In this document: piece by piece, positions 40,759-48,972 of the stretch | Layout: the number at the start of each line of letters is the position of its first letter | Numbering within the stretch: the stretch's first letter is position 1 | Assembly (NCBI GenBank): GCA_016235745.1 | Contig: JACRJA010000001.1 | Location: 87,153-151,152, forward strand | Reading direction: 5' to 3' | From: Rhodocyclales bacterium | Lineage (GTDB): Bacteria > Pseudomonadota > Gammaproteobacteria > Burkholderiales > Rhodocyclaceae | Length of the DNA stretch: 64,000 bases | Translations under genes and position numbers: made by a program | The notes under the pieces: model-generated | What the model was told of the DNA's origin: nothing | Databases searched by the model: none | What the model saw: the letters and a program-made list of their open reading frames with translations, nothing else

Positions 40759-42738
40759 ATGCACTTGACGCTCGATCAGTGGCTGATCCTGACCGTCCTC
40801 ATGGCGACGGTTGCCATGTTCCTTTGGGGACGCTGGCGGCACGACATGGTTGCCATGGCGGCCTTGCTGGCGTGCGTGATCGCGGGCCTGGTTCCGGCCG
40901 AATCCGCGTTCGCGGGTTTTGGCCATCCGGCAGTGGTCACGGTGGCCTGTGTGCTCGTACTCAGTCAGGGCCTCTACACCTCGGGCGCGGTCGATGTCCT
41001 TACCCGCTCGGTCATGCCGACCAAAGCCGGGCCAACGCTCACGATCGGAGTGCTCACCGGGCTCGCAGCGCTGCTGTCGAGCTTCATGAACAACGTCGGT
41101 GCGCTCGCCTTGCTGATGCCGGTGGCCATGCAGGTTGCCGCGCGCCAGTCGCTGCCGCCCGGCAAGGTGCTGATGCCGCTTGCCTTCGGATCGATACTCG
41201 GAGGCATGACCACGCTGGTGGGTACGCCGTCCAACCTGATCGTTGCCGGTTTTCGCGAGCGCGCTGGCCTCGAAGCCTTCGGCATGTTCGACTTCACGCC
41301 TGTCGGCCTCGCAGCGGCGGCGGTAGGTGTGTTGTTCGTAGCGGCCATTGGCTGGCGCATCGTGCCGGCACGCGAGCGTGCCGGCGCCGATAGTTTCGAG
41401 ACCGCCGCCTACCTCACCGAGGCGAGAGTGCCCGAGAACAGCAAGGCCGGCGGGAAGACGCTGTACGAGATCGAAGCGGCACTCGAGCAGGCGGGCGCGC
41501 AGGTGGTGGGTCTGGTGCGCAACGAGGTGCGTCTCACCGCCCCCAGGGCAAACCAGCGGGTGCGTGCGGGCGACATCCTCGTCATCGAGGCCGATGTCGA
41601 GGCACTCGCCGAAGCGCTGACCGGGCTCGGACTCAGGCTGGAGGAGTCGAAGCGGCCGAAGAAGGAGGATGCAAGCGAATCGGAAGCATCCGATGCGGCG
41701 GCCGGAGATGTTCGGTCGGGCACCGCGGGGCGGGTGCCATCGGAGACCGGGAAGGAGGATGCCAACCAGGACGGCACGGCCAACGGTAAGGGGGCGGGCA
41801 GCGGAAAGGTCGACGCCCAGGGCGAAGCCGGACCGAACGGCGCCGCAGGCGGAAACGACGCTGCGCAGCCGGCCCCGCGCGATGAGATCGAATTGGTGGA
41901 ACTGGCGGTCTTGCCGGGCTCCGCACTGGCCGGGCGCTCGGCGAGTGATATCGAGTTGCGTACGCGTCACGGCATCAATCTGCTTGCGGTGTCGCGTCAG
42001 GGGCGCCGCTCCACGGCGCGGCTGCGCACGATGCCGCTGCGCGCAGGCGACGTCTTGCTGATGCAGGGCCCGGCCGAGTCGCTGGCGCAGTTTGCGAGCT
42101 GGGCGGGCTGCGTGCCGCTGGCCGAGCGCGCGCTGCGCATTCCGAGTCGGCGCAAGGCCATCATTGCGAGCACCATCATGGCGCTGGCGATCGCAGTTGC
42201 GGCATTCGGTCTGCTGCCGGCCGCGGTCAGCTTTGCAGGGGGCGTACTCGCGTCGATGGTGCTGCGTACGGTGCCGGCGCGCCAGGTGTTCGAGGCCGTA
42301 GACTGGCCGGTGATCGTGCTGTTGGCGGCCCTCATCCCGGTGGCCGGCGCCATGGAGGACACCGGTGCTGCCGACCTGATCGCCCGCTTCCTGCTCGATG
42401 GTATTTCCCAGGGCAACGCGGTGATCGCGCTGAGCCTGATTCTGGTCGTCACGATGACGCTTTCCGATCTGATGAACAATGCCGCAACGGCTGCCGTGAT
42501 GTGCCCGATCGCGCTTGGCACGGCTGGCCAGCTCGGGGTGAATCCCGATGGCTTCCTGATGGCGGTGGCGATCGGCGCCTCCTGCGCCTTTCTTACCCCC
42601 ATCGGCCATCAGAACAACACCCTCATTCTCGGGCCGGGCGGATTTCGTTTCGGCGACTACTGGCGGCTGGGTCTACCGCTCGAACTGCTGGTGATGGCGG
42701 TCAGCCTGCCGATGTTGTTGTGGGTCTGGCCGTTCTGA
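40759..42738 (+). CDS. SLC13/ArsB-type permease with two RCK_C (TrkA_C) domains
   Basis: 659 residues. About five membrane helices lie before residue 210 (with SSFMNNVGALALLMPVAMQV and GTPSNLIVAGF signatures of the divalent-anion:Na+ symporter family) and six or so lie after residue 465 (MNNAATAAVMCPIALGTAGQ). Between them are two RCK_C domains (about 222-296 and 378-460) that bind regulatory ligands. A low-complexity Ala/Gly/Asp/Glu linker of about 80 residues (297-376) separates the two domains and makes the protein longer than usual relatives. Substrate could be sulfate, another anion or a dicarboxylate. It lies in the segment bracketed by 58-bp direct repeats. Confidence 0.87.
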   Translation: MHLTLDQWLILTVLMATVAMFLWGRWRHDMVAMAALLACVIAGLVPAESAFAGFGHPAVVTVACVLVLSQGLYTSGAVDVLTRSVMPTKAGPTLTIGVLTGLAALLSSFMNNVGALALLMPVAMQVAARQSLPPGKVLMPLAFGSILGGMTTLVGTPSNLIVAGFRERAGLEAFGMFDFTPVGLAAAAVGVLFVAAIGWRIVPARERAGADSFETAAYLTEARVPENSKAGGKTLYEIEAALEQAGAQVVGLVRNEVRLTAPRANQRVRAGDILVIEADVEALAEALTGLGLRLEESKRPKKEDASESEASDAAAGDVRSGTAGRVPSETGKEDANQDGTANGKGAGSGKVDAQGEAGPNGAAGGNDAAQPAPRDEIELVELAVLPGSALAGRSASDIELRTRHGINLLAVSRQGRRSTARLRTMPLRAGDVLLMQGPAESLAQFASWAGCVPLAERALRIPSRRKAIIASTIMALAIAVAAFGLLPAAVSFAGGVLASMVLRTVPARQVFEAVDWPVIVLLAALIPVAGAMEDTGAADLIARFLLDGISQGNAVIALSLILVVTMTLSDLMNNAATAAVMCPIALGTAGQLGVNPDGFLMAVAIGASCAFLTPIGHQNNTLILGPGGFRFGDYWRLGLPLELLVMAVSLPMLLWVWPF

Positions 42739-42856
42739 ATCCTGGGAAGCGCGGAGAAAACAGGTTTTTCTCTTTGGGTATTGGCTCAGCGGTCATTCAA
42801 GGCGGAAAGATTGCCACTGCCCTTGATCGACTTAATTCAGCTGTTAGGAGACTGCA

Positions 42857-43195
42857 GTGCAGACAATCTCGTGGGATGACTTTACGAAAGTGGAACTCCG
42901 CGTTGGCCGCATCATAAATGCCGCACCATTTGCCGAGGCTAGAAAGCCCGCTTACGTACTGCATGTAGACTTCGGTGAAGAGTTCGGTATCAAGAAGTCC
43001 AGCGCCCAGATAACGCATCTCTACACGCCAGAAGAGTTGGTGGGAAAGCTCGTCGTCGCAGTGGTCAATTTCCCGAAGAAGCAGATTGGCCCCTTGATGT
43101 CCGAATGCTTGGTAACAGGCTTTCACAATGACAAAGGAGAGGTTGTCTTGTGCGTGCCGGACCGTCCCGTTCCTTTGGGTACAAAGTTGCTATGA
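42857..43195 (+). CDS. csaA: CsaA-like tRNA-binding/chaperone protein
   Basis: 112 residues forming one EMAP/tRNA_bind OB fold: WDDFTKVELRVGRIINAAPF, SSAQITHLYTPEELVGKLVV, and NFPKKQIGPLMSECLVTGF. CsaA is a dimer that binds tRNA or assists export in some bacteria. The start is GTG with TTAGGAG ahead of it. Base composition is visibly less GC-rich than in flanking genes (many AT-ending codons in the first 60), and it sits inside the direct-repeat-bracketed segment, both pointing to acquisition from elsewhere. Confidence 0.9.
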   Translation: MQTISWDDFTKVELRVGRIINAAPFAEARKPAYVLHVDFGEEFGIKKSSAQITHLYTPEELVGKLVVAVVNFPKKQIGPLMSECLVTGFHNDKGEVVLCVPDRPVPLGTKLL

Positions 43196-43265
43196 GTAAC
43201 GCAGCTGAATGATTATCCCAGCGTGAAGCGGGCGTCAGCGTTGCCCTGATGCCGCAAGCCTCCTA

Positions 43266-43289
43266 CGCCTCGAAGACGTCTTCGAGGCG
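43266..43289. repeat. Perfect 24-bp palindrome beside the right direct repeat
   Basis: CGCCTCGAAGAC followed by its exact reverse complement GTCTTCGAGGCG. It ends two bases before the right 58-bp repeat. It lacks a T-tract, so it is not a typical terminator. Position suggests either a transcript-end hairpin for csaA or a recombination/protein-binding site at the segment boundary. Confidence 0.6.
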
Positions 43290-43291
43290 CT

Positions 43292-43349
43292 CGCGCGAAT
43301 ACGAGGCCGCCTGCGCTCTGCCGCGCAGCCCGGCGCTCGCGGGCTGATT
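43292..43349 (+). repeat. Right copy of the perfect 58-bp direct repeat
   Basis: Identical to 40685-40742 over all 58 bases, including the nitronate monooxygenase stop codon, but here not attached to a reading frame for that protein. It ends 3 bp before the terC stop codon on the other strand. Confidence 0.95.
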
Positions 43350-43352
43350 CCG

Positions 43353-44174
43353 TCAGCCAGGGGTACCGGAACGGTTCCTGGCTGCTTGTTCTGCTGTCGC
43401 CGTTTCGTCTTCTCCTTGCTCTTGGGCGAGGGCGGCTTCGAGCGGCGGGTGCAGCTTCACCGGCCGCTGGTCCATCTTCTGCCGCAGGCGGATGTTGAGC
43501 ATCTCGACGCCGGCCGAGAAGGCCATGGCGAAATAGACGTAGCCCTTGGGCACGTGCAGGCCGAAGCTCTCGGCAATGAGCAGCACGCCGATCACCACGA
43601 GAAAGCTCAGCGCCAGCATCTTGATGGTTGGGTGACGCTCGATGAAGGCGCTGATCGCGCCGGCGGTGAACATCATCACGACCACGGCGACGACGATGGC
43701 AGCGATCATCACTGGGATCTGGTTGACGAGCCCCACGGCGGTGATGACCGAGTCGAGCGAGAAGACGATGTCGATGAGGGCGATCTGGGTGACGATGACG
43801 GCGAAATTGGCATGTACCCGCGCCACGCCGTGCTCGTCGCTGCCTTCCAGCGCTGCGTGGATCTCCATCGTGCTCTTCCACAGCAGGAAGAGGCCGCCGC
43901 CCAGCAGGATCAGGTCGCGCCCGGAAAAGTCGTTCCCCAGCACGGTGAAGAGCGGGTCGGTGAGCCGCATCATCCAGGAGAGCGTGAGCAGCAGCGCGAG
44001 GCGCGTGCCCATGGCCAGCGCCAGCCCGATGAAGCGGGCCGAGGCCTGGCGCGCCGGCGGCAGGCGCCCGACGAGGATGGCGATCATGATGATGTTGTCG
44101 ACGCCGAGCACGATCTCGAGCGCGGTGAGGGTGAGGAAGGCGATCCACAAGCCGGGGTCGAGCAGGGCTTCCAT
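43353..44174 (-). CDS. terC: TerC family integral membrane protein
   Basis: 273 residues with seven or so membrane helices. It starts MEALLDPGLWIAFLTLTALE and has LEIVLGVDNIIMIAIL and the second acidic helix ALIDIVFSLDSVITAVGLV, the two repeat motifs (LGVDN / FSLDS) of the TerC fold, with acidic residues in the membrane. TerC proteins are linked to tellurite resistance and to Mn2+ export. The C-terminal tail (from about 240) is charged and flexible. The ATG at 44174 is chosen over a GTG two codons earlier. The stop lies just after the right 58-bp repeat. Confidence 0.92.
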   Translation of the reverse strand: MEALLDPGLWIAFLTLTALEIVLGVDNIIMIAILVGRLPPARQASARFIGLALAMGTRLALLLTLSWMMRLTDPLFTVLGNDFSGRDLILLGGGLFLLWKSTMEIHAALEGSDEHGVARVHANFAVIVTQIALIDIVFSLDSVITAVGLVNQIPVMIAAIVVAVVVMMFTAGAISAFIERHPTIKMLALSFLVVIGVLLIAESFGLHVPKGYVYFAMAFSAGVEMLNIRLRQKMDQRPVKLHPPLEAALAQEQGEDETATAEQAARNRSGTPG

Positions 44175-44299
44175 GGGCACAGGGTTTCCGCGTGGGGCGA
44201 TGGTTGCATTATATTATAAATGTTCCCCTTTCGCAGCGGCACCTTTTCGCTAGAATGAGGGGACCGCGGCTCGTAGTGCCGCGTTCGATGGAGTCGATC

Positions 44300-44647
44300 A
44301 TGCTGTGGGGTCTCACGGCCTTGCTGGCGTTGCAGCTCGCCGGTGAAGTGGTGGTGCGCTTCTTCCACTGGCCGGTGCCGGGGCCGGTGATGGGCTTGGT
44401 GTTCGCGCTCGCGCTCCTCTTTCCGTTGGGGCGGGTGCCCAAACCGGTAGAAGATGCAGGGGGGACGCTGCTGCGCCACCTCTCGCTGCTCTTCGTGCCG
44501 GCGGGGGTGGGGGTGGTGGCGCACTGGGAGCGCCTGCAGCAGTCCTGGTTGGTGCTCGGCGTGGTGCTGCTCGTGAGCACGCTCCTGGGGCTGGCGGTGT
44601 CGGCCTGGGTGTTCGAGCGCTTGGCGGGAGGGGAAGATGCCCGTTGA
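44300..44647 (+). CDS. CidA/LrgA family holin-like membrane protein
   Basis: 115 residues with four membrane helices. It starts MLWGLTALLALQLAGEVVVR and contains the family motif WPVPGPVMGLVFALALL, then LLFVPAGVGVVAHW. CidA/LrgA proteins are holin-like and act with LrgB-type partners in murein hydrolase control, or in export of glycolate or pyruvate in some species. GGAG sits seven bases before this ATG; an in-frame ATG lies four codons upstream. It overlaps the lrgB-like gene by 11 bp. Confidence 0.9.
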   Translation: MLWGLTALLALQLAGEVVVRFFHWPVPGPVMGLVFALALLFPLGRVPKPVEDAGGTLLRHLSLLFVPAGVGVVAHWERLQQSWLVLGVVLLVSTLLGLAVSAWVFERLAGGEDAR

Positions 44648-45356
44648 GGCGATCGCACCTTGGCGCGAGCTGTGGGTGTATCTGTCGGCCACGCCGCTCT
44701 TCAGCCTGACGGTCACGCTGGCGGTGTATCTCGTCTGGGAAGGGGTGCATCGCCGCGGCCGCCTGCATCCGCTGCTCAACCCCGTTGCCTGGAGCATCGC
44801 TACCCTCGGGGCGCTGCTCTTGTGGTCCGGCCTGCCTTATCCGGCCTATTTCGCTGGAGCGCAGTTCATCCATTTCCTCTTGGGACCGGCTACCGTGGCT
44901 CTGGCGATTCCCCTCTTTTACCAGCGCCGCCGCGTGGCGGCGCACGCCAAGGCGGTGGCGGTGGCGCTTCTGGCCGGCTCGGTGACGGCTGCCGGCAGCG
45001 CCGTGCTCATCGGGGCGGCGCTGGGGCTGGACGCGACGATGTTGCGCACGCTCGCGCCCAAATCGGTGACGAGCCCGATCGCCATGGCGGTGAGCGAGCA
45101 GATGGGTGGCATCCCGGCGCTCGCGGCGGTGTTCGTCATCCTCACCGGCATCCTCGGCGCGCTGCTCGGCCCGCTGCTCTTCGCGCTAATGCGGGTGCGC
45201 TCTTCGGCGGCCAAGGGCCTGGCGCTGGGGGTGGTCACGCACGGCATCGGCACCGCCCGCGCCATGCAGATCGATCCCGTGGCCGGCGCGTTCGCCGCCC
45301 TGGGCATGGGGCTGAACGGGGTAGTGACGGCGGTGCTGTTGCCGTGGCTGGGGTGA
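44637..45356 (+). CDS. lrgB: LrgB/CidB family membrane protein
   Basis: 239 residues with about seven membrane helices. Family motifs are LLGPATVALAIPLF, LAPKSVTSPIAMAVSEQMGG, and the C-terminal ALGVVTHGIGTARAMQIDPV with GAFAALGMGLNG. It is the antiholin-like partner of the gene before it. They overlap, as is typical of lrgAB/cidAB pairs. The likely role is export or control of small metabolites or murein turnover. hslR follows after 4 bp. Confidence 0.92.
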   Translation: MPVEAIAPWRELWVYLSATPLFSLTVTLAVYLVWEGVHRRGRLHPLLNPVAWSIATLGALLLWSGLPYPAYFAGAQFIHFLLGPATVALAIPLFYQRRRVAAHAKAVAVALLAGSVTAAGSAVLIGAALGLDATMLRTLAPKSVTSPIAMAVSEQMGGIPALAAVFVILTGILGALLGPLLFALMRVRSSAAKGLALGVVTHGIGTARAMQIDPVAGAFAALGMGLNGVVTAVLLPWLG

Positions 45357-45360
45357 GCCG

Positions 45361-45759
45361 ATGAGCAGGCGGGAAGAGACCGAGGACACTGGGGAGCGGG
45401 TGCGCTTGGACAAGTGGCTGTGGGCCGCGCGCTTCTTCAAGACGCGTACGCTCGCGCAGGAGGCGATCGAGGGCGGTCACGTCAAGGTGCAGGGGGCGCG
45501 GGCCAAGCCCTCGCACGAGGTGAAGCCGGGCGAGCGGCTCACCATCACCATCGGCGAATACGTCTGGGAGATCACGGTAAAGGCGCTGTCGGCGCGCCGC
45601 GGGCCGGCGAGCGAGGCCCGGCTCCTCTACGAGGAGGATCCGGCAAGCCTCGCGCGGCGGCAGGAGGCGGTGGCGCGCAAGCGGGAACGGCGCGAGCCGC
45701 GCGTGCGCGGGGACGCGGTGGATAGGGCGAAGCTGCGCGCCCTCAAGCGCGGCGGCTGA
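45361..45759 (+). CDS. hslR: Hsp15, S4-domain ribosome-recycling heat-shock protein
   Basis: 132 residues. The S4 RNA-binding domain (about 15-75) reads VRLDKWLWAARFFKTRTLAQ and then GGHVKVQGARAKPSHEVKPG. A basic C-terminal tail (RRQEAVARKRERREPRVRG) matches Hsp15. It binds 50S subunits that carry a nascent chain after premature termination. The ATG lies 4 bp after the lrgB-like stop, so it is part of that operon. Confidence 0.92.
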   Translation: MSRREETEDTGERVRLDKWLWAARFFKTRTLAQEAIEGGHVKVQGARAKPSHEVKPGERLTITIGEYVWEITVKALSARRGPASEARLLYEEDPASLARRQEAVARKRERREPRVRGDAVDRAKLRALKRGG

Positions 45760-45760
45760 C

Positions 45761-46177
45761 TCAGGGAGCGGACGCCGGCGTTTCGCTGGCTGCTGGGGGT
45801 GCGTTCGGGGCTGCTTCTTTTTCGGTGGCGGGCTGCGTCCCCTCCGCCGTGCCCTGCTTCTCGGCGCGCGCCCGTTCACGGGCCTCTTTTTCCGCCTTCT
45901 TGCGCTCGATTTCGATCTGGCGTGCCTGGATTTCGAGCTGACGGGCCTTTTGCAGCATCTCGAGGCGCTTTTCGTGGGCTTCGTCGATGCAGGCGTTGAC
46001 GAGGAAGCGCTTCTGGCACTCGATGCGGGCGCGGTCGACGATCTCGTCGGCTTCGCGGCGCAGCTGCCGCGCTTCTTCGCGCATGCGCTTGACTTCGTCG
46101 TCGGTCGTGGCGACGGTGGCGGCGACGGCGGACAATCCGAGAATGAAGAGGCCGATGAACGCGAGAGAGCGGCTCAT
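45761..46177 (-). CDS. Small exported coiled-coil protein, function unknown
   Basis: 138 residues. A signal peptide (MSRSLAFIGLFILGLSAVAA, cleaved near residue 20) precedes a long charged coiled coil (about 25-115, rich in R/K/E/A, e.g. KRMREEARQLRREADEIVDR) and a Pro/Ala/Glu-rich tail. Two cysteines (ECQKRFLVNACIDEAHEKR) could form a disulfide. Similar short proteins occur in betaproteobacteria, but I know no function. It converges with hslR and has a start shared with a promoter region facing azlC. Confidence 0.7.
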   Translation of the reverse strand: MSRSLAFIGLFILGLSAVAATVATTDDEVKRMREEARQLRREADEIVDRARIECQKRFLVNACIDEAHEKRLEMLQKARQLEIQARQIEIERKKAEKEARERARAEKQGTAEGTQPATEKEAAPNAPPAASETPASAP

Positions 46178-46237
46178 GGAAGGATGGGCGACGGAAGAAT
46201 GCGATATTCTACCCCTTCTTCACGAAAGGGGAACGGG

Positions 46238-46939
46238 ATGCGTGATGGGCCGTGGCTGCGAGGTCTGCGGGACGGGGTTCCCATCGCCCTGGGCTACCTG
46301 CCGGTGGGGGTGACCTTCGGGGTGGTGGCCACCCAGCAGGGCATGAGCGCGATGGAAGCCACGCTCACCTCGATCATCGTCTATTCCGGAGCGGCGCAGT
46401 TCATGCTGGTGGGGCTGCTCGCGGCAGGAACGCCGATGGCGCTGACCGTCGGCTTGTGCCTGCTGCTCAACGCCCGTCATGCGCTCTACGGCCCGGCGAT
46501 CGCGGCCTATCTACCGGCAAGCCCCTCGCGTCTGTCTGCTCTGGCTTTCGGGCTCACCGACGAGGTGTTCGCCGTGGCCCTTGGGCGATTACCGGCCCAG
46601 CCGGCAGCCCAGCGTCCCTTGTGGCTTGCCGGGGTAGAGGCCATGGCCTACGCGTCGTGGGTAGGCGCGAGCGCGGCCGGAGCGCTCGCCGGCGACTGGA
46701 TCCGCAGCCATCTGCCGCTGCTCGCCGAATCTTTGCCGATCGCCCTGTCGGCCCTCTTCCTCGTCCTGCTGCTGCCCCATGCCCATGCGGGACGGCGCGG
46801 GGCGATTCTGGTGACGGTGGGCGTGGCCGCTGCCTTCGCCTTGGCGCAGCACGCGGCGCTAGGGCTGCTGCTCGCCGCGGTGCTCGGCGCGCTCTTGGCA
46901 GGAATCGGGGAGGTGCGATGCGCACGGAAATCCTCTTGA
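46238..46939 (+). CDS. azlC: AzlC family branched-chain amino acid export permease, large subunit
   Basis: 233 residues with about seven membrane helices. It reads RGLRDGVPIALGYLPVGVTF and GVVATQQGMSAMEATLTSIIVYSGAAQFM, which are standard AzlC motifs, with LLLNARHALYGPAIAAYL after. With AzlD it exports branched-chain amino acids or analogues. AAAGGGGA lies before the ATG. It overlaps azlD by 22 bp. Confidence 0.92.
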   Translation: MRDGPWLRGLRDGVPIALGYLPVGVTFGVVATQQGMSAMEATLTSIIVYSGAAQFMLVGLLAAGTPMALTVGLCLLLNARHALYGPAIAAYLPASPSRLSALAFGLTDEVFAVALGRLPAQPAAQRPLWLAGVEAMAYASWVGASAAGALAGDWIRSHLPLLAESLPIALSALFLVLLLPHAHAGRRGAILVTVGVAAAFALAQHAALGLLLAAVLGALLAGIGEVRCARKSS

Positions 46940-47262
46940 TGCTGGTGGCGATCGGCCTGGGGACCTATGCTCTGCGCGCCTTGCCCCTCATCGGGGCGCG
47001 CCGGCTCGACCCGGCGGGCAAGGTGTTTCGCACCCTGCAACTCCTGGGGCCGATGCTCATCGCCGCCTTGCTGGGGGTGTCGGTGATCGGCGACGTGCGC
47101 GGTCATGGAGCGGGCGGTTGGCTGCCGGAACTGCTCGGCCTGGGAGCGACGCTGGCGGTGCAACGCCGCTTCGGTGGCTTCGTCGCGCCCATTCTCGCCG
47201 GCGTGGCGGCCTGCGCGCTCGGTTTGGCCCTGCTGCGCTCGTGGGGTGCCGGAATCGGGTAG
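46918..47262 (+). CDS. azlD: AzlD family branched-chain amino acid export subunit
   Basis: 114 residues, about four membrane helices, starting MRTEILLMLVAIGLGTYALR with ALPLIGARRL after it. It is the small partner of AzlC. The reading frame overlaps the azlC end, and its stop is 43 bp before thrH. Confidence 0.9.
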   Translation: MRTEILLMLVAIGLGTYALRALPLIGARRLDPAGKVFRTLQLLGPMLIAALLGVSVIGDVRGHGAGGWLPELLGLGATLAVQRRFGGFVAPILAGVAACALGLALLRSWGAGIG

Positions 47263-47305
47263 AATGCCCCGCTGTCACGCGCTTTGCGGGTAGCCGGGAG
47301 TGGCC

Positions 47306-47929
47306 ATGGAACTCGTCTGTCTCGATGTCGAAGGGGTGCTGATCCCCGAGATCTGGATCGCGTTCGCCGAGCGCACGGGGATCGCCGAATTCCGGCGTAC
47401 CACGCGCGACGAGCCCGATTACGACAAGCTCATGCGCTATCGGCTGGCGCTCTTGGAGCGTCATGGCCTGCGCCTGCCGGACATCGAGGCGGTGATCGCT
47501 TCGATGACGCCCCTTCCCGGCGCCAAGGCTTTTCTGGACGCGCTGCGCGAGCGCTACCAGGTGATCCTGCTCTCCGACACCTTCCAGGAATTCGCGCGCC
47601 CCTTGATGCGCCAGCTCGGCTGGCCCACCTTGTTCTGCCATTCGCTGGAAGTGGACGAAGCCGGCCGCGTGGTGAACTACCGCCTGCGCCTGCCCAATCA
47701 GAAACAGGAAGCGGTGCGTCACCTCAAGGCGCTCAATTTCCGCGTGGTGGCCGCGGGGGATTCCTACAACGATACGACCATGCTGGGCGAAGCGCACGCC
47801 GGCATCCTCTTTCGCGCGCCAGCAAACGTCGTGCGCGAATTTCCACAGTTCCCGCACGTCACCGACTACGCCGCTCTGCGCACCCTCATCGACGAATCCT
47901 TTGCCCGCCTACGGGAAGCGCAGCGATGA
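47306..47929 (+). CDS. thrH: ThrH: phosphoserine phosphatase / homoserine phosphotransferase
   Basis: 207 residues, HAD superfamily. The nucleophile motif is CLDVEGVLIPEIW with Asp7; ILLSDTFQEFARPLMRQLG and AAGDSYNDTTMLGEAHAGI supply the other HAD motifs. ThrH dephosphorylates phosphoserine and can pass the phosphate to homoserine. GGGAG lies six bases before the ATG; an in-frame GTG two codons earlier is less likely. It overlaps purU by four bases. Confidence 0.93.
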   Translation: MELVCLDVEGVLIPEIWIAFAERTGIAEFRRTTRDEPDYDKLMRYRLALLERHGLRLPDIEAVIASMTPLPGAKAFLDALRERYQVILLSDTFQEFARPLMRQLGWPTLFCHSLEVDEAGRVVNYRLRLPNQKQEAVRHLKALNFRVVAAGDSYNDTTMLGEAHAGILFRAPANVVREFPQFPHVTDYAALRTLIDESFARLREAQR

Positions 47930-48801
47930 GCAGGGAGCGGCGCTATACGCTCACCGCCTCCTGCCCCGACCGCGTCGGGCTGGTGGCCAAGGTGGCCGGT
48001 TTCATCGCCGAGCACGGCGGCTGGATCCTCGAGACCAACCTGCATGCCGAACCGCCCGGACCGCTGGCGCCCAGCGGCCGTTTCTTCATGCGCTTCGAGA
48101 TCCGCGCCGACAGCATCCCCTTGTTATTGACCGAACTGCGCGAACGCTTCGCCCCGCTGGCCGAGTCGCTGGAGATGGACTGGCGCATCAGCGACTCGGC
48201 GGTGAAGAAACGCGTCGTCATCCTCGTCTCGCGCCAGGAACACTGCCTCTACGACCTGCTGTCGCGCTGGCACAGCGGCGAGCTCGACGTGGAGATCCCT
48301 TGCGTGATCTCGAATCACGAAGACTTGCGCGGCTTCGTCGAATGGCACGGCATCCCTTTCCTGCACGTGCCGGTGACCCCCGACAACCGACCGGCGCCCT
48401 TCGCCGAGATCCGGCGCCTCGTCGAGGAAGTGGGCGGCGACGTGATGGTGCTGGCGCGCTACATGCAGATCCTGCCCCCGGAGCTATGCCGAGCTTATCC
48501 GGCGCGCATCATCAACATCCATCACAGCTTCCTGCCCAGCTTCGTCGGCGCCCGGCCCTACCATCAGGCCTGGGAGCGGGGGGTGAAACTCATCGGGGCG
48601 ACCTGCCACTACGTCACCGAGGAGCTCGACCAGGGGCCGATCATCGAGCAAGACGTCATCCGCGTCGATCATTCCGATACGGTGGAAGACATGGTGCGCT
48701 ACGGCAAGGACATCGAGAAGACGGTGCTCTCGCGCGGGCTGCGCTACCATATCGAGGACCGGGTGTTGGTCCACGGCAACAAAACCATCGTGTTTCGCTG
48801 A
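47926..48801 (+). CDS. purU: Formyltetrahydrofolate deformylase
   Basis: 291 residues. An N-terminal ACT domain (RRYTLTASCPDRVGLVAKVA, about 5-85) precedes a formyltransferase-like domain (about 95-291) with VILVSRQEHCLYDLL, ISNHEDL, RIINIHHSFLPSFVGARPYH (catalytic Asn/His) and GATCHYVTEELDQGPIIEQD (catalytic Asp). PurU hydrolyses 10-formyl-THF to THF and formate, balancing one-carbon pools; the ACT domain would sense methionine and glycine. Overlap with thrH links serine/one-carbon flow. Its formate could be used by the FdsGBAD enzyme. Confidence 0.95.
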   Translation: MSRERRYTLTASCPDRVGLVAKVAGFIAEHGGWILETNLHAEPPGPLAPSGRFFMRFEIRADSIPLLLTELRERFAPLAESLEMDWRISDSAVKKRVVILVSRQEHCLYDLLSRWHSGELDVEIPCVISNHEDLRGFVEWHGIPFLHVPVTPDNRPAPFAEIRRLVEEVGGDVMVLARYMQILPPELCRAYPARIINIHHSFLPSFVGARPYHQAWERGVKLIGATCHYVTEELDQGPIIEQDVIRVDHSDTVEDMVRYGKDIEKTVLSRGLRYHIEDRVLVHGNKTIVFR

Positions 48802-48972
48802 AGGCGGCATCAGGCGCGGGTTTTTGTGCCGCGCGGCTTGACGCAAGGTGGCGGTTTTGCGGCAGAATAGCGCGTATGTACGGAGGGGGCCTAATGCCGA
48901 GGGGGCCCAAGCCGGCATGGGTTGCCGCGGTGCGGTGCGTTCGATTTTCCATCAACGATAGCGAGGTTTATG

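Noticed and set aside
43266..43289. Terminator for csaA
   Set aside because: It is a perfect palindrome but lacks a T-tract, so it is listed as a palindrome only.
48838..48868. Promoter TTGACG/CAGAAT for hup
   Set aside because: The spacer is 19 bp and the -10 is weak; not strong enough to list.
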